A model generated the notes under the pieces. It made no database searches and had not been told where the DNA came from. It saw nothing but the letters and a program-made list of their open reading frames with translations. Shown piece after piece: positions 21,171 to 33,602 of a stretch of 64,000 nt of DNA (its first letter is position 1; each line of letters opens with the position of its first letter). Both the position numbers and the translations under genes were made by a program. The DNA is from Nigrospora sphaerica (lineage: Eukaryota; Ascomycota; Sordariomycetes; Amphisphaeriales; Apiosporaceae): NCBI GenBank assembly GCA_018287875.1, contig JAGVVL010000013.1:4154001-4218000 (forward strand). Direction: 5' to 3'.

Positions 21171-21740
21171 TGTTGAAAGTGGTGGTTCGATCGAAAGAGG
21201 AAGCAACCCTTTATAAGGGCTCTTTCGATCTCAGAGGTCGTTTCTTATAGATAAAGAAACACGGAAGAATAAGGAACTTCTCTTCAAAAGGAACAAGAGT
21301 GTATTTTATATGCTTGCTTGCTTGCTTAAGCATAGACTAGATACACGGAAAGGAGAGATTGAGCCCTTATACTCGTTAAACCCTTATCCTCTTAGTAATA
21401 CAAAGAGAGAGACGCGTAAGTGATTGCATAAGTGATTATGTGGCTTAAAAGCATATGGAACCTTATAAAGGTTCGAGAAGCCTCATAGGGGCTTGTGGGA
21501 GCTTCAGGGAGCCATGCAGAAACTCGTGGAAACTCGTGGAAACTTGCAGAAGCTTCCGCGTGGCGTACGCCACGCTTGCAGATAAAGCGGGCCATGCTTG
21601 CGGGTAAGCTGGCCCGTGCTCCAGGGTAGGCTAGCCCGAGCTCTAAGATAGGCTTGGTTAAAGGACTAGCTTTCCGTTGAGTGCATAGCTTAGTCCGTAG
21701 TGACAGAGAACGGTATAGGATAAGTCCTATACCTGCAACA
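21171..21740 (-). repeat. LTR, Copia-1 family (copy C), inversion junction candidate
   Basis: The full-length 570-bp LTR runs from TGTTGAAAGTGG to CCTGCAACA. Left flank TCTTT belongs to Gypsy-1c, and right flank GTAAT belongs to Gypsy-5, so there is no own target duplication. The left flank is the same Gypsy-1 site that abuts LTR copy F. It carries the perfect 18-bp palindrome GCGTGGCGTACGCCACGC at 21558-21575. Confidence 0.85.
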
Positions 21741-22619
21741 GTAATTAGTCCATTTTAAGGAGTCCGGCTATAAGTTCTCTACTTCCGATGTCGTGGCGGA
21801 TGTTGACTTTAACTACGGCTATATAGTAACTATAATAGATGTCTTAAAAGCTTATCATCGTTATTAATGTTTCTTTAAAAACCGCTTTATCTTAAAAGCT
21901 CACTTACGTACTTATAGACCTCCTAATCTAAACCACACGATCCAAATATTTAAGCCAAATAATGATCCCGTCCGACGACGATGTGGGTATTATGAAAAAA
22001 CCTCTAGTATAAGGAATCGTCTATTTACACATCTTAAAGTAGGCTGCCCCAAATAGAGAGAGGAGGAAGAATATTATAAAACGGAAGTAACTTGCCTCGT
22101 AGATAACAAACCTATTATTGAAGTTAATATTAGCCCTAACGCTCTCATTCAACACGCCTAAATGAATAAGACGGACGATAAAGACAAGTCTAAGTTATTT
22201 AGCTACAGTTGTCTTTGCATTAAAGCTCGCGCCGCCTTAATGGAGATCTTAATACACTTATAACCAACGCTGTTTTTAATGTCATCACTAGTGACTATAA
22301 GATAAATACTGCACTTATCTTAAATATCGGCCACAGCCTTAGTTTTAACCTTAACGCTGACCTTAAACTTAGAATCGACATTGATATCGATATATTTAAC
22401 GTTAAAGCTAGAGAAGAAAATTTCTTCCTTGGTATTAAGAAGTCAGCTAACTTACTAGAAGTTATCACGAGCTCCGGCATGCACATTTATAGGGCAGACC
22501 CAGCTATAATCGCTAAATTCCAGTCCGTATACGAGTAGTTTCTAATCTTATAGGAAGATAAGGGTCTAGTTAAGGTCTTAGTAGAGGGCTAAATGAAGAT
22601 TCCCTTTATAGAAGGCTAG

Positions 22620-22935
22620 TGTTACAGTTTGGGACCTGGGAGATAGGCTCAGGCGCACCTAGCCTAAGCGTCTTACGAACCCCTCATATGAGGCTTCGAG
22701 TAGGTCTCTCCATTTGGACGCCAGGCTAGTGGTCAAGACCTAAAAGGGGGGAGCTGAGCAGCGATCCGAACGATCCGCTCCAAACGTTCCAATCCAAACG
22801 TTCCGGTCCGGTCTCGCAAGATTTAACAAGGCGCTGCGCCCGGCCTCCTGAGGAGGATTCTCTTCTCTCTTTCCCATCTAGAAAATAAACAGCATTTGAC
22901 CCCTTTGATAGTGCTTCAAGGCTCAGCCTCTCACA
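22620..22935. repeat. 316-bp solo LTR-like insertion, unique family
   Basis: It starts TGTTACAGTTTGGG and ends GCCTCTCACA, with TG/CA termini. GCTAG flanks it at 22615-22619 and 22936-22940. It interrupts Gypsy-5 between gag and RT. Base composition is GC-richer than the host element and lacks the TA bias, so it arrived late or has no other copies to trigger RIP. It contains a tandem-like AAACGTTCC pair near 22785-22805. No other copy was seen in the window. Confidence 0.75.
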
Positions 22936-23572
22936 GCTAGCAGAATTATAAATTAAGCACCCGTCTATATCTTTCAAGTATTAAGGATAAAGCATAACTA
23001 GACGAAGTCTACGACTTACTCCACGCTTCAGGCTGTATAGAATTCGTTATTTAGCTTACAGCTTTCGCGCACCCGGTTTTCGTGGTCCAACGTATCTTTA
23101 CTAAGGGTAAGGACTTAACTATATAATGAAAGGGCCCTGTGGTTATTAACTTACAATAGCTAAATAAAGTGGCAGTCCTTAATAGCTATCTATTGCCATA
23201 ATAAAGCAAAGTGATTGCAAGCCTTAAAAGAAAAACCCACGTCACACTTATCCATGTCATCAGCTTCTTTTATTAACTCCTCGTTCACCTAGTATATAAA
23301 AACCATTTTATTATAGTTAGCTATTGTGGCTTAAAATAGTTAAACGTTATTATAATGGGCTTTAAGAACACTTTGGCCTATGATTAATGCTTTATAGACC
23401 GGCTTTTAAAGAAGTACCCATTTTATTGTGCTTTTATTAATAATATTGTTATCTTTTCCGACAGCCCTAAGGAACACCTTAAGTATTTACATGTCATCTT
23501 TGGGCTTTTCGTTAAGATAAACATTGCTCTATTCCTTAAAAAGACTTACGTTGGATACTCTTTAATAAATCT

Positions 23573-24150
23573 TGTTGGAAGTGGTGGTTCGATCGGAAGA
23601 GGAAGCAACTCTTTATAAGGGCTCTTTCGATCTCGGAGGTCGTTTCTTATAGGTAAAGAAACACGGAAGAATAAGGAACTTCTCTTCAAGAGGAACGAGA
23701 GTGTATTTCGTGTGCTTGCTTGCTTGCTTGCTTCAAGACAGACTAGATACACAGAGAGAGGAGATTCAGCCTTTACTTATACCCGTTAAACCTTTATCCT
23801 CTTAGTAATACAAAGAGGAGAACGCGTAAGTGATTGCGTAAGTGATTACGTGGCTTAGAAGCATATAGAACCTTATAGAGGTTCATGGAGCCTTATAGGG
23901 GCTCGTGGGAGCTTCAGGGAGCCACGTAGAAACTTGTTGAAACTCGTGGAAACTTGCAGAAGCTTCCGCGTGGCGTACGCCACGCTTGTAGGTAAAGCGG
24001 GCCATGCTTACGGGTAAGCTGGCCTGTGCTCCAGGGTAGGCTGGCCCGAGCTTTAGGATAGGCTCGGTTAAAGGACTAGCTTCTCGTTAAGTGCATAGCT
24101 TAGTCCGTAGTGACAGAGAACGATATAGGATAAGTCCTATACCTGCAACA
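23573..24150 (-). repeat. Solo LTR, Copia-1 family (copy D)
   Basis: The 578-bp LTR runs TGTTGGAAGTGG to CCTGCAACA and is flanked by AATCT at 23568-23572 and 24151-24155. The Gypsy-5 RT thumb reads straight across when it is removed. A clean solo LTR. Confidence 0.9.
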
Positions 24151-26648
24151 AATCTTCTTAACTTTTATATCAATGGCCTTGGCCTGTTTATAATATATAA
24201 ACGCCTTAAAGCGTTTAGTAAACTCGCCTTTCTCTAATAGCTAAAGACCCTTAAGTAATATCTTAAAGCGACTAGTTTCTTTCGACATCTTATTTTATAT
24301 TACACTTAACTTGTTAAGCTCTTATAGAAGTGTAAAATAGCCTTACTTATAAAGGGACGTAAGGCTAAATAAACGGATAATATTAATAAACGCTAGGCCT
24401 TTATCTGCAATGTCTACTACAAACTAACCGAATAAGAGACGGCTAGCTAGAAGGCGATTTAAAAGGCCTTAATAAGCCACGGAATGGTCTATTACTATGA
24501 CCCTAATAAGCAACTGTTCCTTTAAGTCGATGGATCCTTAAAGTGAGGCTTCGGCGTTATGCTCTTCCACTTAGCTGACGGATAGGACTGGTCTCCTAGT
24601 AAGCCCGTCCCCTCGGCTGCCGTCCGACCTGTGATGTTCTTAAGCAGATGCCTGTCATTTGCAGAGACCAGATATGGACTATTAGAGCTGGAGATAGCGG
24701 CCTTAGTGTGGGCCACGAAGCGCGCTCGCACCACTATTTAGTTTAGCAATCTCTTAGTGGTTGTTTTAACGGATTATTTAACTATTAAGGGCATCATGAA
24801 CTAAACTTCCCTTAACACGTCGAGCACGACTCGGTCGAATAAGCGTTTAGTTAACGCTTCTATTTACTTATCTTAATACGGATACTAAGTTTTCCACTTC
24901 ACCAGTAAACTAAACTTTATCTTAAACGCCCTATTTAGGCTGACCACCACTTTAAAAGCTAAGCCCGAGGATGTTGTCTTAAACGAGATCTAGTGGACTA
25001 TATTTACGGCGGTCATATTTAAAGAACAGCTTGACTAATTCTAATAAGCTTATTAAGACGACGCGCGCCTTTATCTTATCTTAGAGCAGTTGTAGCAGCC
25101 TGGAAATATGGTCGACAAGGACGCCGAGCGACTTTTCTTTTAGCCCGGCTATCTCTTCGAGGTCCGAAACAACCTGTTATATCACGTGAGCACTTAGGGC
25201 ACGCATAGACTGTGTATTCCGCATGCCCTTATTAAGGACATACTCTTTATAGCCCACAATGAAAAACACTATTTCGGCTAAAACCGCATGCTAAAGGACC
25301 TTAAAGGCCTATATATCTACAACAAGACTAGAATAGTTAAACAGTATATTCAGCATTGTCCAACGTGCTAACTTAATTAGACTAAGCGCAACTAGCTTAC
25401 TAGTGATTATTAGCTTATTCGACACGATCCTGTCCCTATAAAGACGGTCGCCATCGACTTCATCGTTAGATTACCCACGGTTCTATTAACCGGTTCGCTC
25501 TAGCAACTAAAGGATGTTAAGTCCGACACGTTTAACTAGCTAATTACTATATTATGTCTAGTCTTCAAGCACATAGCCTTAATTCTTAGCAATACCTAAT
25601 ACACTGTATAGAACTAAGAGTAAGCTATAGCTAAGACTTTAACCTTAGCTAATTAAGTCATCCCTTTTAAAATTATCTTGGATTAAGACTATAAGTTTAC
25701 CTTTAACTTCTAGAAAGGACTATAGTCTGCGCTTAGCATTAACTTATTAATAATAACGGCATACTATCATTAAGCAGACGGCTTATCTTAAAGAAAGGAC
25801 TAAACTATAGAGATCGCTATTTAATATCACCTATTTAACTATCTAAATTAAACTTAAACCTATCTACTTCTTAGCTTACAGTGGCACCTTAATAACGCTT
25901 ATATAGAGTCCGTTAAAGCATCTGCCTATAAGCTGCTCTTTAGCTTTAAGTTGCCTAGACCTTTAAAGGTAGTCACAAGCGCGGACGCACTATAATTTGA
26001 GAAGATTTAAAACTTAAGGTATCACCTATATAAGTACGACTAACTAGCTATAGACTTCGCAGCTGCTAAGGGAAAGATAGTGTATAACCGTAAGCACCGG
26101 TTAATTAAGTCCAGCCCTAGAGATAAGGTCTACCTGCACCTCTATCACGGATACCAATTACTTAGCAGACCGTTTACAACCTATTCAAAGCAGTGCTCTA
26201 GACGTTAGACTGTTTTAGAGCGCGTTAGTCGCCTTGCTTACCGACTTGACCTACTAGGAAATAAGATCCATCCGGTGATCTCCGTGGCATAGTTGTCGCC
26301 GACACCAAAAGATAACAATTCTTTTTATTGCGACGCGCTACCTCTTAGCCCAATGTAGGACGACTAGAACTAAGGCGCTAACGATGAGTATAAGATTAAA
26401 GCCTTAGTATAGTATTGAAAGAGCGGCAGAGGTCCTGGACTTAAATACTTAGTTAAGTGTCTTAATTATAATAACAAATATAATATATGGTATTATAAGA
26501 CCTATTTATGCAACGCCAGGCGTTTAATTAACAAGTATTAAAATAAACGCGGATATAGGCTTATAGTCACTATAGATTCTAGACCTGTAAAGCGCGGTCG
26601 CGTTCAACCTTGTAAAATAAACTAAAGATGAGGAATCGAAGCATGACA

Positions 26649-27055
26649 GTATGAAGTAACTGAGAAGGAAGACTCCATCCTATTTTATTTGTAGTATATC
26701 CACTGAGGATAGTGGACTTATCCTTTAAGCGCGGTATTTAATACATGGATAGCATTCTGGGTCCAGAACTAAAAGGACAGGATACTTGTTTAGAGGGGTC
26801 CTGTCTAGCTAACTAGGCCTAATTTAGCAGATAGAACAATATACCGGCTGCCTCTCGCTGCCAGTCCTGGCAGAGAGGTACGCCTTCTTCTACACATCAC
26901 TTTAACTCTATGCTTCACCTCATCACAGTTACTTCTTGTAAGGGATGGCAGGAGATAACCACTTGCCTACAATGCCCAAAAGGCTAGCAATGTCTCCACT
27001 TATGGAGACGCACCTCTCTAATGCAGACCTATATGGACATAGCGGGCCAGACGCA
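26649..27055 (+). repeat. Candidate 3' LTR of Gypsy-5
   Basis: After the Gypsy-5 chromodomain a purine run (AAAGATGAGGAATCGAAG) leads into TGACAGTATGAAG. Composition then becomes much less AT-biased until the Gypsy-1b homology begins near 27056. Position and composition fit a 3' LTR. No second copy is present to confirm the ends. Confidence 0.4.
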
Positions 27056-28023
27056 GCTGCAACCTTTACACTTCTTTTAAGTAATTTTCTTTCTCGTTTG
27101 GTTTGCAGAAGCTAAAGCGTTATTATTGTTGTAAAGTGAGTTGATCTTATTATTAGCAGCTGCTTTAAGCTATAAAGCTAGTTGTTTAAACAGTTTTACG
27201 TTATTCAAATACTTCTTGTAATATTTTTAAAGAAGTTTAGCGCTATTCTTAAAAGACTCCACATGATTCTACTTTATATCCAGGTTCTAACCCTTTTAAC
27301 GCACTTAATATTAAAGTTTTCTAGAGTGTAATTAAAAGAATAGCACTTGGTCGACCTCCCATTCTTTGTTTAACAAAGGATCCACAACTTTGCCCTCCGG
27401 ATTCTTAGCTTATTATCTTAAGACAGGTTCGTCTTAAAATCACCGAAGGCGATCGGCATGAAACACGTTCGTGCCCTTTTAATTTAGCGGCGTGTTGAGT
27501 TTATAAGAGTGTTCTCTTATCCCCTTAATTATGTAGTACTATTATGTTAAGGAAAACGTTAAAGCGTCGCTAACTTAATCTATTGTCTATCTCCGCTTAA
27601 AGATAATCACCTTATTATCCCCAACTTTAAAGTCTAGCTTATATTACAACTTATTAACTTAGTTATATATATAGCATTAGGATAAGATAGCTTATTATTG
27701 TGTCCCTTATATATATTAATAAAGTGTCTTTATAATCTTTTATGCGTCTTATTATTCTAGACGCTCTACTATTAAAAGCTGACTAATATCCTAGGTTTAG
27801 TCGGCTTTAGAATATGGCAGCGATATAAGAAAACCACGCATAACTTTATAAGGACACAGTCTCGTCAAGTCTTAAGGCAGGCTAGCTTAGATAGCAGTTA
27901 AGGCTGAAATCACTAATAACTAGTTATCTTAAAAGTGTGATAAGAAAGGTAGAATCTGTTATTAGATAGCCTAGTTTATACACTTCACTTACTTTTATAA
28001 CTAGGAGTGGCTAAAAGATCTTA

Positions 28024-28312
28024 TGTCAAGGTGCGGTCAGGCAGGCAGGCAATGGAGTCGATTCAGGTTCTATGCTACAGGTCCAGGTTCCTATTCTGTT
28101 CGGTACAGGTCAGGCTAGCAGACAGGACGTAGCTTGGAGAGCTACAACTGAAGTCTTCTCGGTCGCAGACTTCTTATCTAAATCCCCAACGGAGGTCCGT
28201 ACTGAGCGGTCTTAATAGAACTCCATCACGGGACGACTAATCCGTAGCCAGTTTAGGATGTCTCAGAGGCTGCCCTATGCCGGTACGGTCTGTCACGGTC
28301 CACCCTGTGACA
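28024..28312 (-). repeat. Gypsy-2 3' LTR
   Basis: Starts TGTCAAGGTGCGG and ends CCCTGTGACA on the plus strand. It differs from the 5' LTR at three sites, all transitions. The polypurine tract lies at 28313-28326. Confidence 0.9.
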
Positions 28313-28366
28313 GTACTCCCCTCCTCAAGGCGGAGTTCCATCGACGCGGTTCTGAAGGGCGAACGG

Positions 28367-31300
28367 CTAAGCCTTCCGTAGGCTAATAGGTCTCGGTTTC
28401 TCTGGGTATCTTCGGTGGAAGTTTGCCACTACCTCGCTGGCGTTAGCGACGTATTCCGTAGGCTCCTCGGTTGGTTGGTCGTATCCAGCCCACTTCACAG
28501 TGTATTTTAAGCGGGAGCCTCGGCCTCCGCCTCGGTTGTCTAGACGGGAATCCAGGATGTCTTCGACTTCGAACTCTTCGACGCTATCGACCTCTATAGG
28601 CGGGGGCGGTGGTTGTACTTGACCGGGGGCAGGATCGTCAAGATCAGGACGGAGTAGGCTAACATGGAACACCGGGTGGTTTCTTATAGACGGGGGTAGG
28701 TTTAACTAATAAGCGTACGGGCTCACAACCTTCGTAATAGTGAAGGGTCCGAGTTGCTTCCAGTCGAGTTTCTTTTGAGGGCGTTTCGTCTGTATATTTT
28801 GGGCATTAAGCCAGACTTTCTGGCCTACTTGGTATCGGCAAGCGGGGCGCCTCTTGCGGTTGGCGTATTCCTCGTGGCGGGCTTGCGCTAAACAGATCTC
28901 AGACTTCAACATCTCGTGGACTTCCTGAATCTTCTGGGCGACGCACTCGGCGTCCAGGGCTGCGGGGGTACAGTCGGGGTCTAGTGGTTCAAACCCGATC
29001 CTCGGATGGAACCCGTAGTTCGCGAAGAACAGTGTGGTCTTAATACTCTCATTCAGGGCATTATTTAGCGCGAATTCAGCTAAGGGGAGCCAGCGGCTCT
29101 AATCGTCTTGTAAGTACGACACTTGGGCGCGGAGGTACTGTTTTAAGAACAAGTTCGCTTATTCAGTCTGGCTATCGGTTTCGGGGTGGAAGGCAGTCGA
29201 TAGCAGGCTCTGAATACCTAGTCGGTGGGTTAGGTGTTCCTAGAAGCGTCCCACGAATTGGGGGCCTCGGTCGGAGATTACGGTTCTCGGTAGACCGTGT
29301 AGTTTCCAGATGTTATTTAGGTATAGGCGCGCGACCTTATCGGTGCCACAGGTATCTCGGTAGGCGATAAAGTGTTTCATCTTCGTTAAGCGGCAGACCA
29401 CGACTAAGATAACGTCGTAACTGTCACTCTTCGGTAGGTGTACAACGAAGTCCATCGAAATGTCTTGCCATGCTTGTTCGGGTACGGGCAGCGGGCGGAG
29501 CACCCCTTACTTAGCTTCGCGGGAAGAAGTGGTCCGGCAGCAGGTGTGACAGTTGTTAGTCTATTGCTCCACGAAAGCGTACATCCGCGGCCAGTAGTAG
29601 TCTCGGGATAGGGTCTCGTACGTGCGGGCTCTCTTTAAGTGTCCAGCCACGGTAGTGTCGTGGTACGAACGAGTCAGTTCAGCGCGGAGTTCGGGCAGGT
29701 CAGGGATATAAAGGCGGTCGCGGTAATACAGCATACCAGCTCGTTCCTCGCACTCGGCAAGGGAGATCAAGGGGTGGCGGGGTTTTCCGATGCGCAGTGC
29801 CTTTAAGATGGAGTGAACGGTCTCGTCCGACTTATATCCTCGGGTCATGAGGTTCTGAATAGCTGGCGGCAATAATGGGGCGTGGCGTTCTTATCGTAGA
29901 GATGGTGTAATAGCAGGCTGGGGGTCTAAATCGACGGCGTTTAGTTCTGGGGGACGGCTAGGAGCGGATTGCGATCTAGTTATAGCGTTGGCTTGGGTCG
30001 GGCTTTCCTCGAAGTGGACTGATTTCCTTTGCGGTTCGAAGTTCTCTTTTTTTAAGACGACTCTACTTTGGTGTAGCAGTCGTTCATCCCCTTCTTTAAG
30101 TAGGTCCTCTGACCTCCTAGTCAGGGCGTCGGGTTTTATCCCTTGCTTCCCGGGTCGGTATATGATCTTAAAATTGAATCGAGATAAGAATTCAGACCAT
30201 CTCGCTTATTGGCGGTTTAGTAACTTTGTCGTTGTGAAGTATTCTAGGTTCCGGTGGTCAGTAATGACCTTAATTGGCGATAACGCGCCTTCTAGTTCGG
30301 GACGCCATTCTTCGAAGCAGCGAATAATGGCTAGAAGTTCTTTATCGTAGATCTCGTAGTTACACTCTATCGAAGAGTGCTTTTTTAAGAAGAAGGCAAC
30401 CGGGCGTAAAATTCCGTCGTCTCCATACTGTGACAGCACACTAGCAGAGACGTAGTCTAAGGTATCGGTCTTTAAAATCACTTCTTTCTCCCAGTCGAAG
30501 GGAGCTAGGATCGGGGCCGATATAAACGCGTTCTTTAACGTAACGAATGCATTCTCGCATTCTTCTGTCCAAGCGAATTCAACCCCTTTCCTTATGAGGT
30601 TAACTAGCGGGGCGATAATCTTCGAAAAGTCCTGGATAAACCGGCGGTAGAAGTTCCCAAAGCCGATAAACGCTTGTACGTCGGTTAAGCAGGATAGGGT
30701 GGCCCAGTTTTTAACTGTCTTAATCTTAGCGGGGTTTATATGTAGGCTATCGCGGCCAATAATCATCCTTAGGAATGTGGTCTCAGTTTTAAAGAATTCG
30801 CACTTTGACATTTTTACGAATAAGCCGGCTTCTCTTAATGCTTGAAGCACCTTCCGTAGGTGTTCGACGTGTTCCTCGCGGGTCCGGCTATAAATTAGGA
30901 TATTGTCTAGGTACGCAGTGCAGCAGATGTCCAGGTGGTGTCGTAAGGTATCGTTAATAAACCTTTGAAATATGGCAGGGGCTCCAGTTAGTCCGAAAGG
31001 TATAACTAACGACTCGAATAAGCTAAAACGGGTGCGGAATGCGGTCAGGTATTCTTGTCCTTCTTTAACCCTGATCTCGTTAAATGCCGCAATAATGTCG
31101 ACCTTAGAGAAATACTTCATTCCCTTTAGGTTATTCAGGGTCTCCTTAACTAAGGGCAGCGGGTAACGGTCCTTAATAGTGATGTTGTTTAAGGCGCGGT
31201 AGTCGACATAGAAACGGAGTCCTCCTCCAGGCTTCTTAACGAATAGGACGGGCGACGCGGCCGGGGAAGAGCTAGGTCGGATAAACCCCTTTCGAAGATT

Positions 31301-32260
31301 CTCTTGTAGCCACTCTTTTAATGCGGCCAGTTCTTCGCGGGATATAGCGTATAGGGGTCCGAAGGGGGGCATTTTCCCTTCTATCAGTCGAATCTCGTGA
31401 TCGTGATCTCTATACGGTGGCAGTTTCTCTGCTTCTTTCGGTGAGAAGACGTCCTCAAAATCTCTCAGTTTAGGCGGCAGTTGTTTAGATAGGGTAAGTT
31501 CGGGGGCCTCTGATAGGCGTTCTTCGATCTCTTCGACGGTGACGGGGAACGCAGCGTATCCTCTTCTTAGGTACGCTGAACAGGCGCGGGGGGAAACCTA
31601 GGCAATGTCCCAACAGGATAAGGCCTCGGGGCGGTTCGGCAGGTTCTCAGGACAGGCTCGGGCTGGGACGTCATGCAGGGCGGTCACCTTTATAGGTCTC
31701 TCCGGTGTGTTGCAGTTCTGGCGACAGAACTCGCTGTCGAACGTGAACGTGTGGCTCGCGAACCCTATATAAGGATCGTGCATCTTAAGCCAAGGGATTC
31801 CGAGGACAACAGGAAAGTAAGCTAGCTAGGTTACGAAGAAGCGTAGTCGTTTCTCGTAATGGTCGTTTATCCGCATTGAGCACTCAACGAAATGAGTGAC
31901 CTTCCCGCTTTCGCTAGGGCGGCCATCGATCACTTCGATCTTAAATGACCTTCTTAGGGGTCTCATAGGCAGCTCATGGGCTTCGGCCCAACTACGGTCG
32001 ATAAACGCTTTCGCAGCGGCTCCAGAATCAGTCAGGGCGTAAGTCGGCAGGGTGTAGTCATCGGTTGCCAGGGTGACAGGTAAAACCATAAGTTTTCCAC
32101 GTATATCTTCCTCTTCGCGGATAGATAGGCCGTGGACGGAACGGGCAGATATTGGTAAGGGTAGCGGAGTCGGGGCGCTGGGCTCGGGAGCCTGTAAGCG
32201 ACTTAATACAGGCTCACTCCGTTTAACAAGTGAGGACTGTCGTTCCGTAGGGCTTGGAAC
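28367..32260 (-). pseudogene. Gypsy-2 pol: protease, RT, RNase H, integrase, chromodomain
   Basis: A single frame runs right to left. Protease has YALTDSGAAAKAFID (about 32035-31990). RT has the start [10 protein letters not shown] (from 31372), [18 protein letters not shown], the palm [13 protein letters not shown] (about 30920-30890; YLDN, not YLDD) and the thumb. RNase H includes [14 protein letters not shown] (expected T-D-A-S-D-Y) and [10 protein letters not shown] (about 30270-30240). Integrase has the zinc-binding region GHLKRARTYE (about 29640), the catalytic core [10 protein letters not shown] and [11 protein letters not shown] (about 29460-29245). The C-terminus is a chromodomain ([18 protein letters not shown], about 28620-28420). 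Stops separate the blocks, but the frame is kept throughout. The family integrates into heterochromatin through the chromodomain. Confidence 0.9.
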
Positions 32261-33564
32261 CGGTTAGTAGGCGTAGGGGAGTACGAGACAGGCTGCGGAG
32301 ACTGGATCGGCGGGGGCGATGGCAGAGCGGGCGTGGCGGTAACAGGAGCCAGGGGCGGGCTGTTCCGGGGGCTGGTTGCTCGGGCGTAACGGAACGGAAC
32401 GGAGCGTAAGTCGGGTTTAGGGCATTGGGCTACCTTATAGTCTTGCCGGCCACAACGGAAGCACTCTCCTCTCTCTTTACGGCCTGACGGAGAGCGGGGG
32501 CGGCTACGCTGGTGACTCAAATCCATAGGGTCACCGGCGTCGGTCTTAGCAGCGGGCTGGCGGGATTCGTTCCAGGGAGGTACGTAAGGACTGGCGGTAC
32601 TGTTAATCTTAGTCGTTCCTTTATAACCGTTAACCTGACGCTAGTGCTGGCGGAATCGGTTGTCGAGAGTCTGAAAATGACAGGCAAACGCACGATACTC
32701 TCTCGTGGGGGCCGGGTTATGTAGGAGCATGTCCTGGATCTCGCGGGACACGCCTTAGGACAGTAGGGGGGGCAGGGCAGTTTCAGGAACTTCGCTCTCT
32801 AACGCGAGTCTCTCGAACTCTGCAAAGAAGACGCTGAAGTCTAGATAGCGTTGCTTCAGGTTGTATAGCTTATTCTCGGCGTTCTGTTTCCAGTCGGGGT
32901 CTCCAAAGGCTTCTTCTAAGTATGACAATATATTGGTGTAGTCTAAGAACTGCGGGATTCCGTACTGGATACGGGGTAGGATCAGGTCGTAGGCTTTTCC
33001 GGACAGGCGGCTGGCGACATAGTTCAGGCGGGAAACAGCGGACGGGAACCGGTCGGCGTTAGAGACCATTTTCGAGTGGACTTATTGGACGAATCTTCGA
33101 AGGTCGCTTCGAGTTCCATCAAACTCCTTTGGGTCAGGGATCTTCTCATTAAGGGAGGCGGGCTCCGAATGTGAGGCAGGAGCAGGTGTAGGCGTTCGCG
33201 GAGCATGATCTTCCTGCGCTTCAGCAGCAGGTTCAGGACGGGGAGACAGTTCGGTTAGGGGGGTCTGTACGGCAGGGCGGGCGGAGTGGAGGAGTCGTTC
33301 ATTCTCAACACTCAGTTAGATAAGCGCCTTCTGTTCCTTCTCCAGTCGATCTTCTTAATATCGGACTACCCCTTCTTTCTCTATGAGAGCAGTCCGGGCC
33401 GAGGCGAGGGCAGTATCCTTCTCGGACAGGGAGACTTCCAGGGACGAGATATAGCCGTGCAGCGTGCGTAGGTACATCAGCCATCCGGCGGCGTCGCTTT
33501 GAACACTGGCAAGCAGTTCGTCGGGGTCTTCGGTGTCAGCAGGGGCAATCGGGCGGTTCGACAT
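32203..33564 (-). pseudogene. Gypsy-2 gag
   Basis: The frame opens at 33564 with MSNRPIAPADTEDPDELL and a coiled-coil-like segment with heptad Leu. After stops, a retrotransposon gag capsid segment follows (33069-32755: RLNYVASRLSGKAYDLI, YLEEAFGDPD, LKQRYLDFSVFFAEFERLA). The nucleocapsid knuckle CFRCGRQDYKVAQC lies near 32475-32430; the canonical C-C-H-C His is Tyr, a C-to-T change. The frame ends at 32203 (TAA). Pol starts in another frame nearby, as usual for gag/pol with frameshifting. Confidence 0.85.
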
Positions 33565-33591
33565 TTCGAAAGCAGTGTCGAGCTTAGGAGG

Positions 33592-33600
33592 AAGCTACGT
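33592..33600 (-). other. Gypsy-2 candidate self-priming primer-binding site
   Basis: Two bases inside the 5' LTR the plus strand reads AAGCTACGT. Its perfect reverse complement ACGTAGCTT lies inside the LTR at 33706-33714. The transcript could therefore fold so that its own R region primes reverse transcription, as known for Tf1/sushi elements. No tRNA 3'-end complement is visible at this position. Inference from complementarity and element class. Confidence 0.5.
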
Positions 33601-33602
33601 AA

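Larger units (their letters stand above)
21741..27055 (+). mobile_element. Gypsy-5, Ty3/Gypsy chromovirus relic
   Basis: Domains read on the plus strand. A gag-end Cys/His run CGYY...NRLFTHLKVGC lies near 21985-22040. RT fingers, including NLQ(stop)LNKVAVLNSYLLP, lie near 23140-23210; the palm FINNIVIFSDSPKEHLKYL near 23430-23490 has both catalytic Asp as Asn. The thumb FYINGLGLFIIYKRLKAFSKLAF is split across LTR copy D, followed by RNase H LFL(stop)VDGSLK near 24515-24540. The integrase zinc-binding run HCPTC lies near 25350-25370 and the core near 25440-25560. A chromodomain-like LKYLVKCLNYNNKYNIWYYK lies near 26435-26510. It is riddled with TAG/TAA stops and very AT-rich. The 5' end is lost at LTR copy C. 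Confidence 0.8.

Noticed and set aside
21171..24150. LTRs C and D as the two ends of one element
   Set aside because: LTR D has its own exact AATCT duplication and Gypsy-5 RT reads across it, so D is a solo LTR and the sequence between is Gypsy-5.
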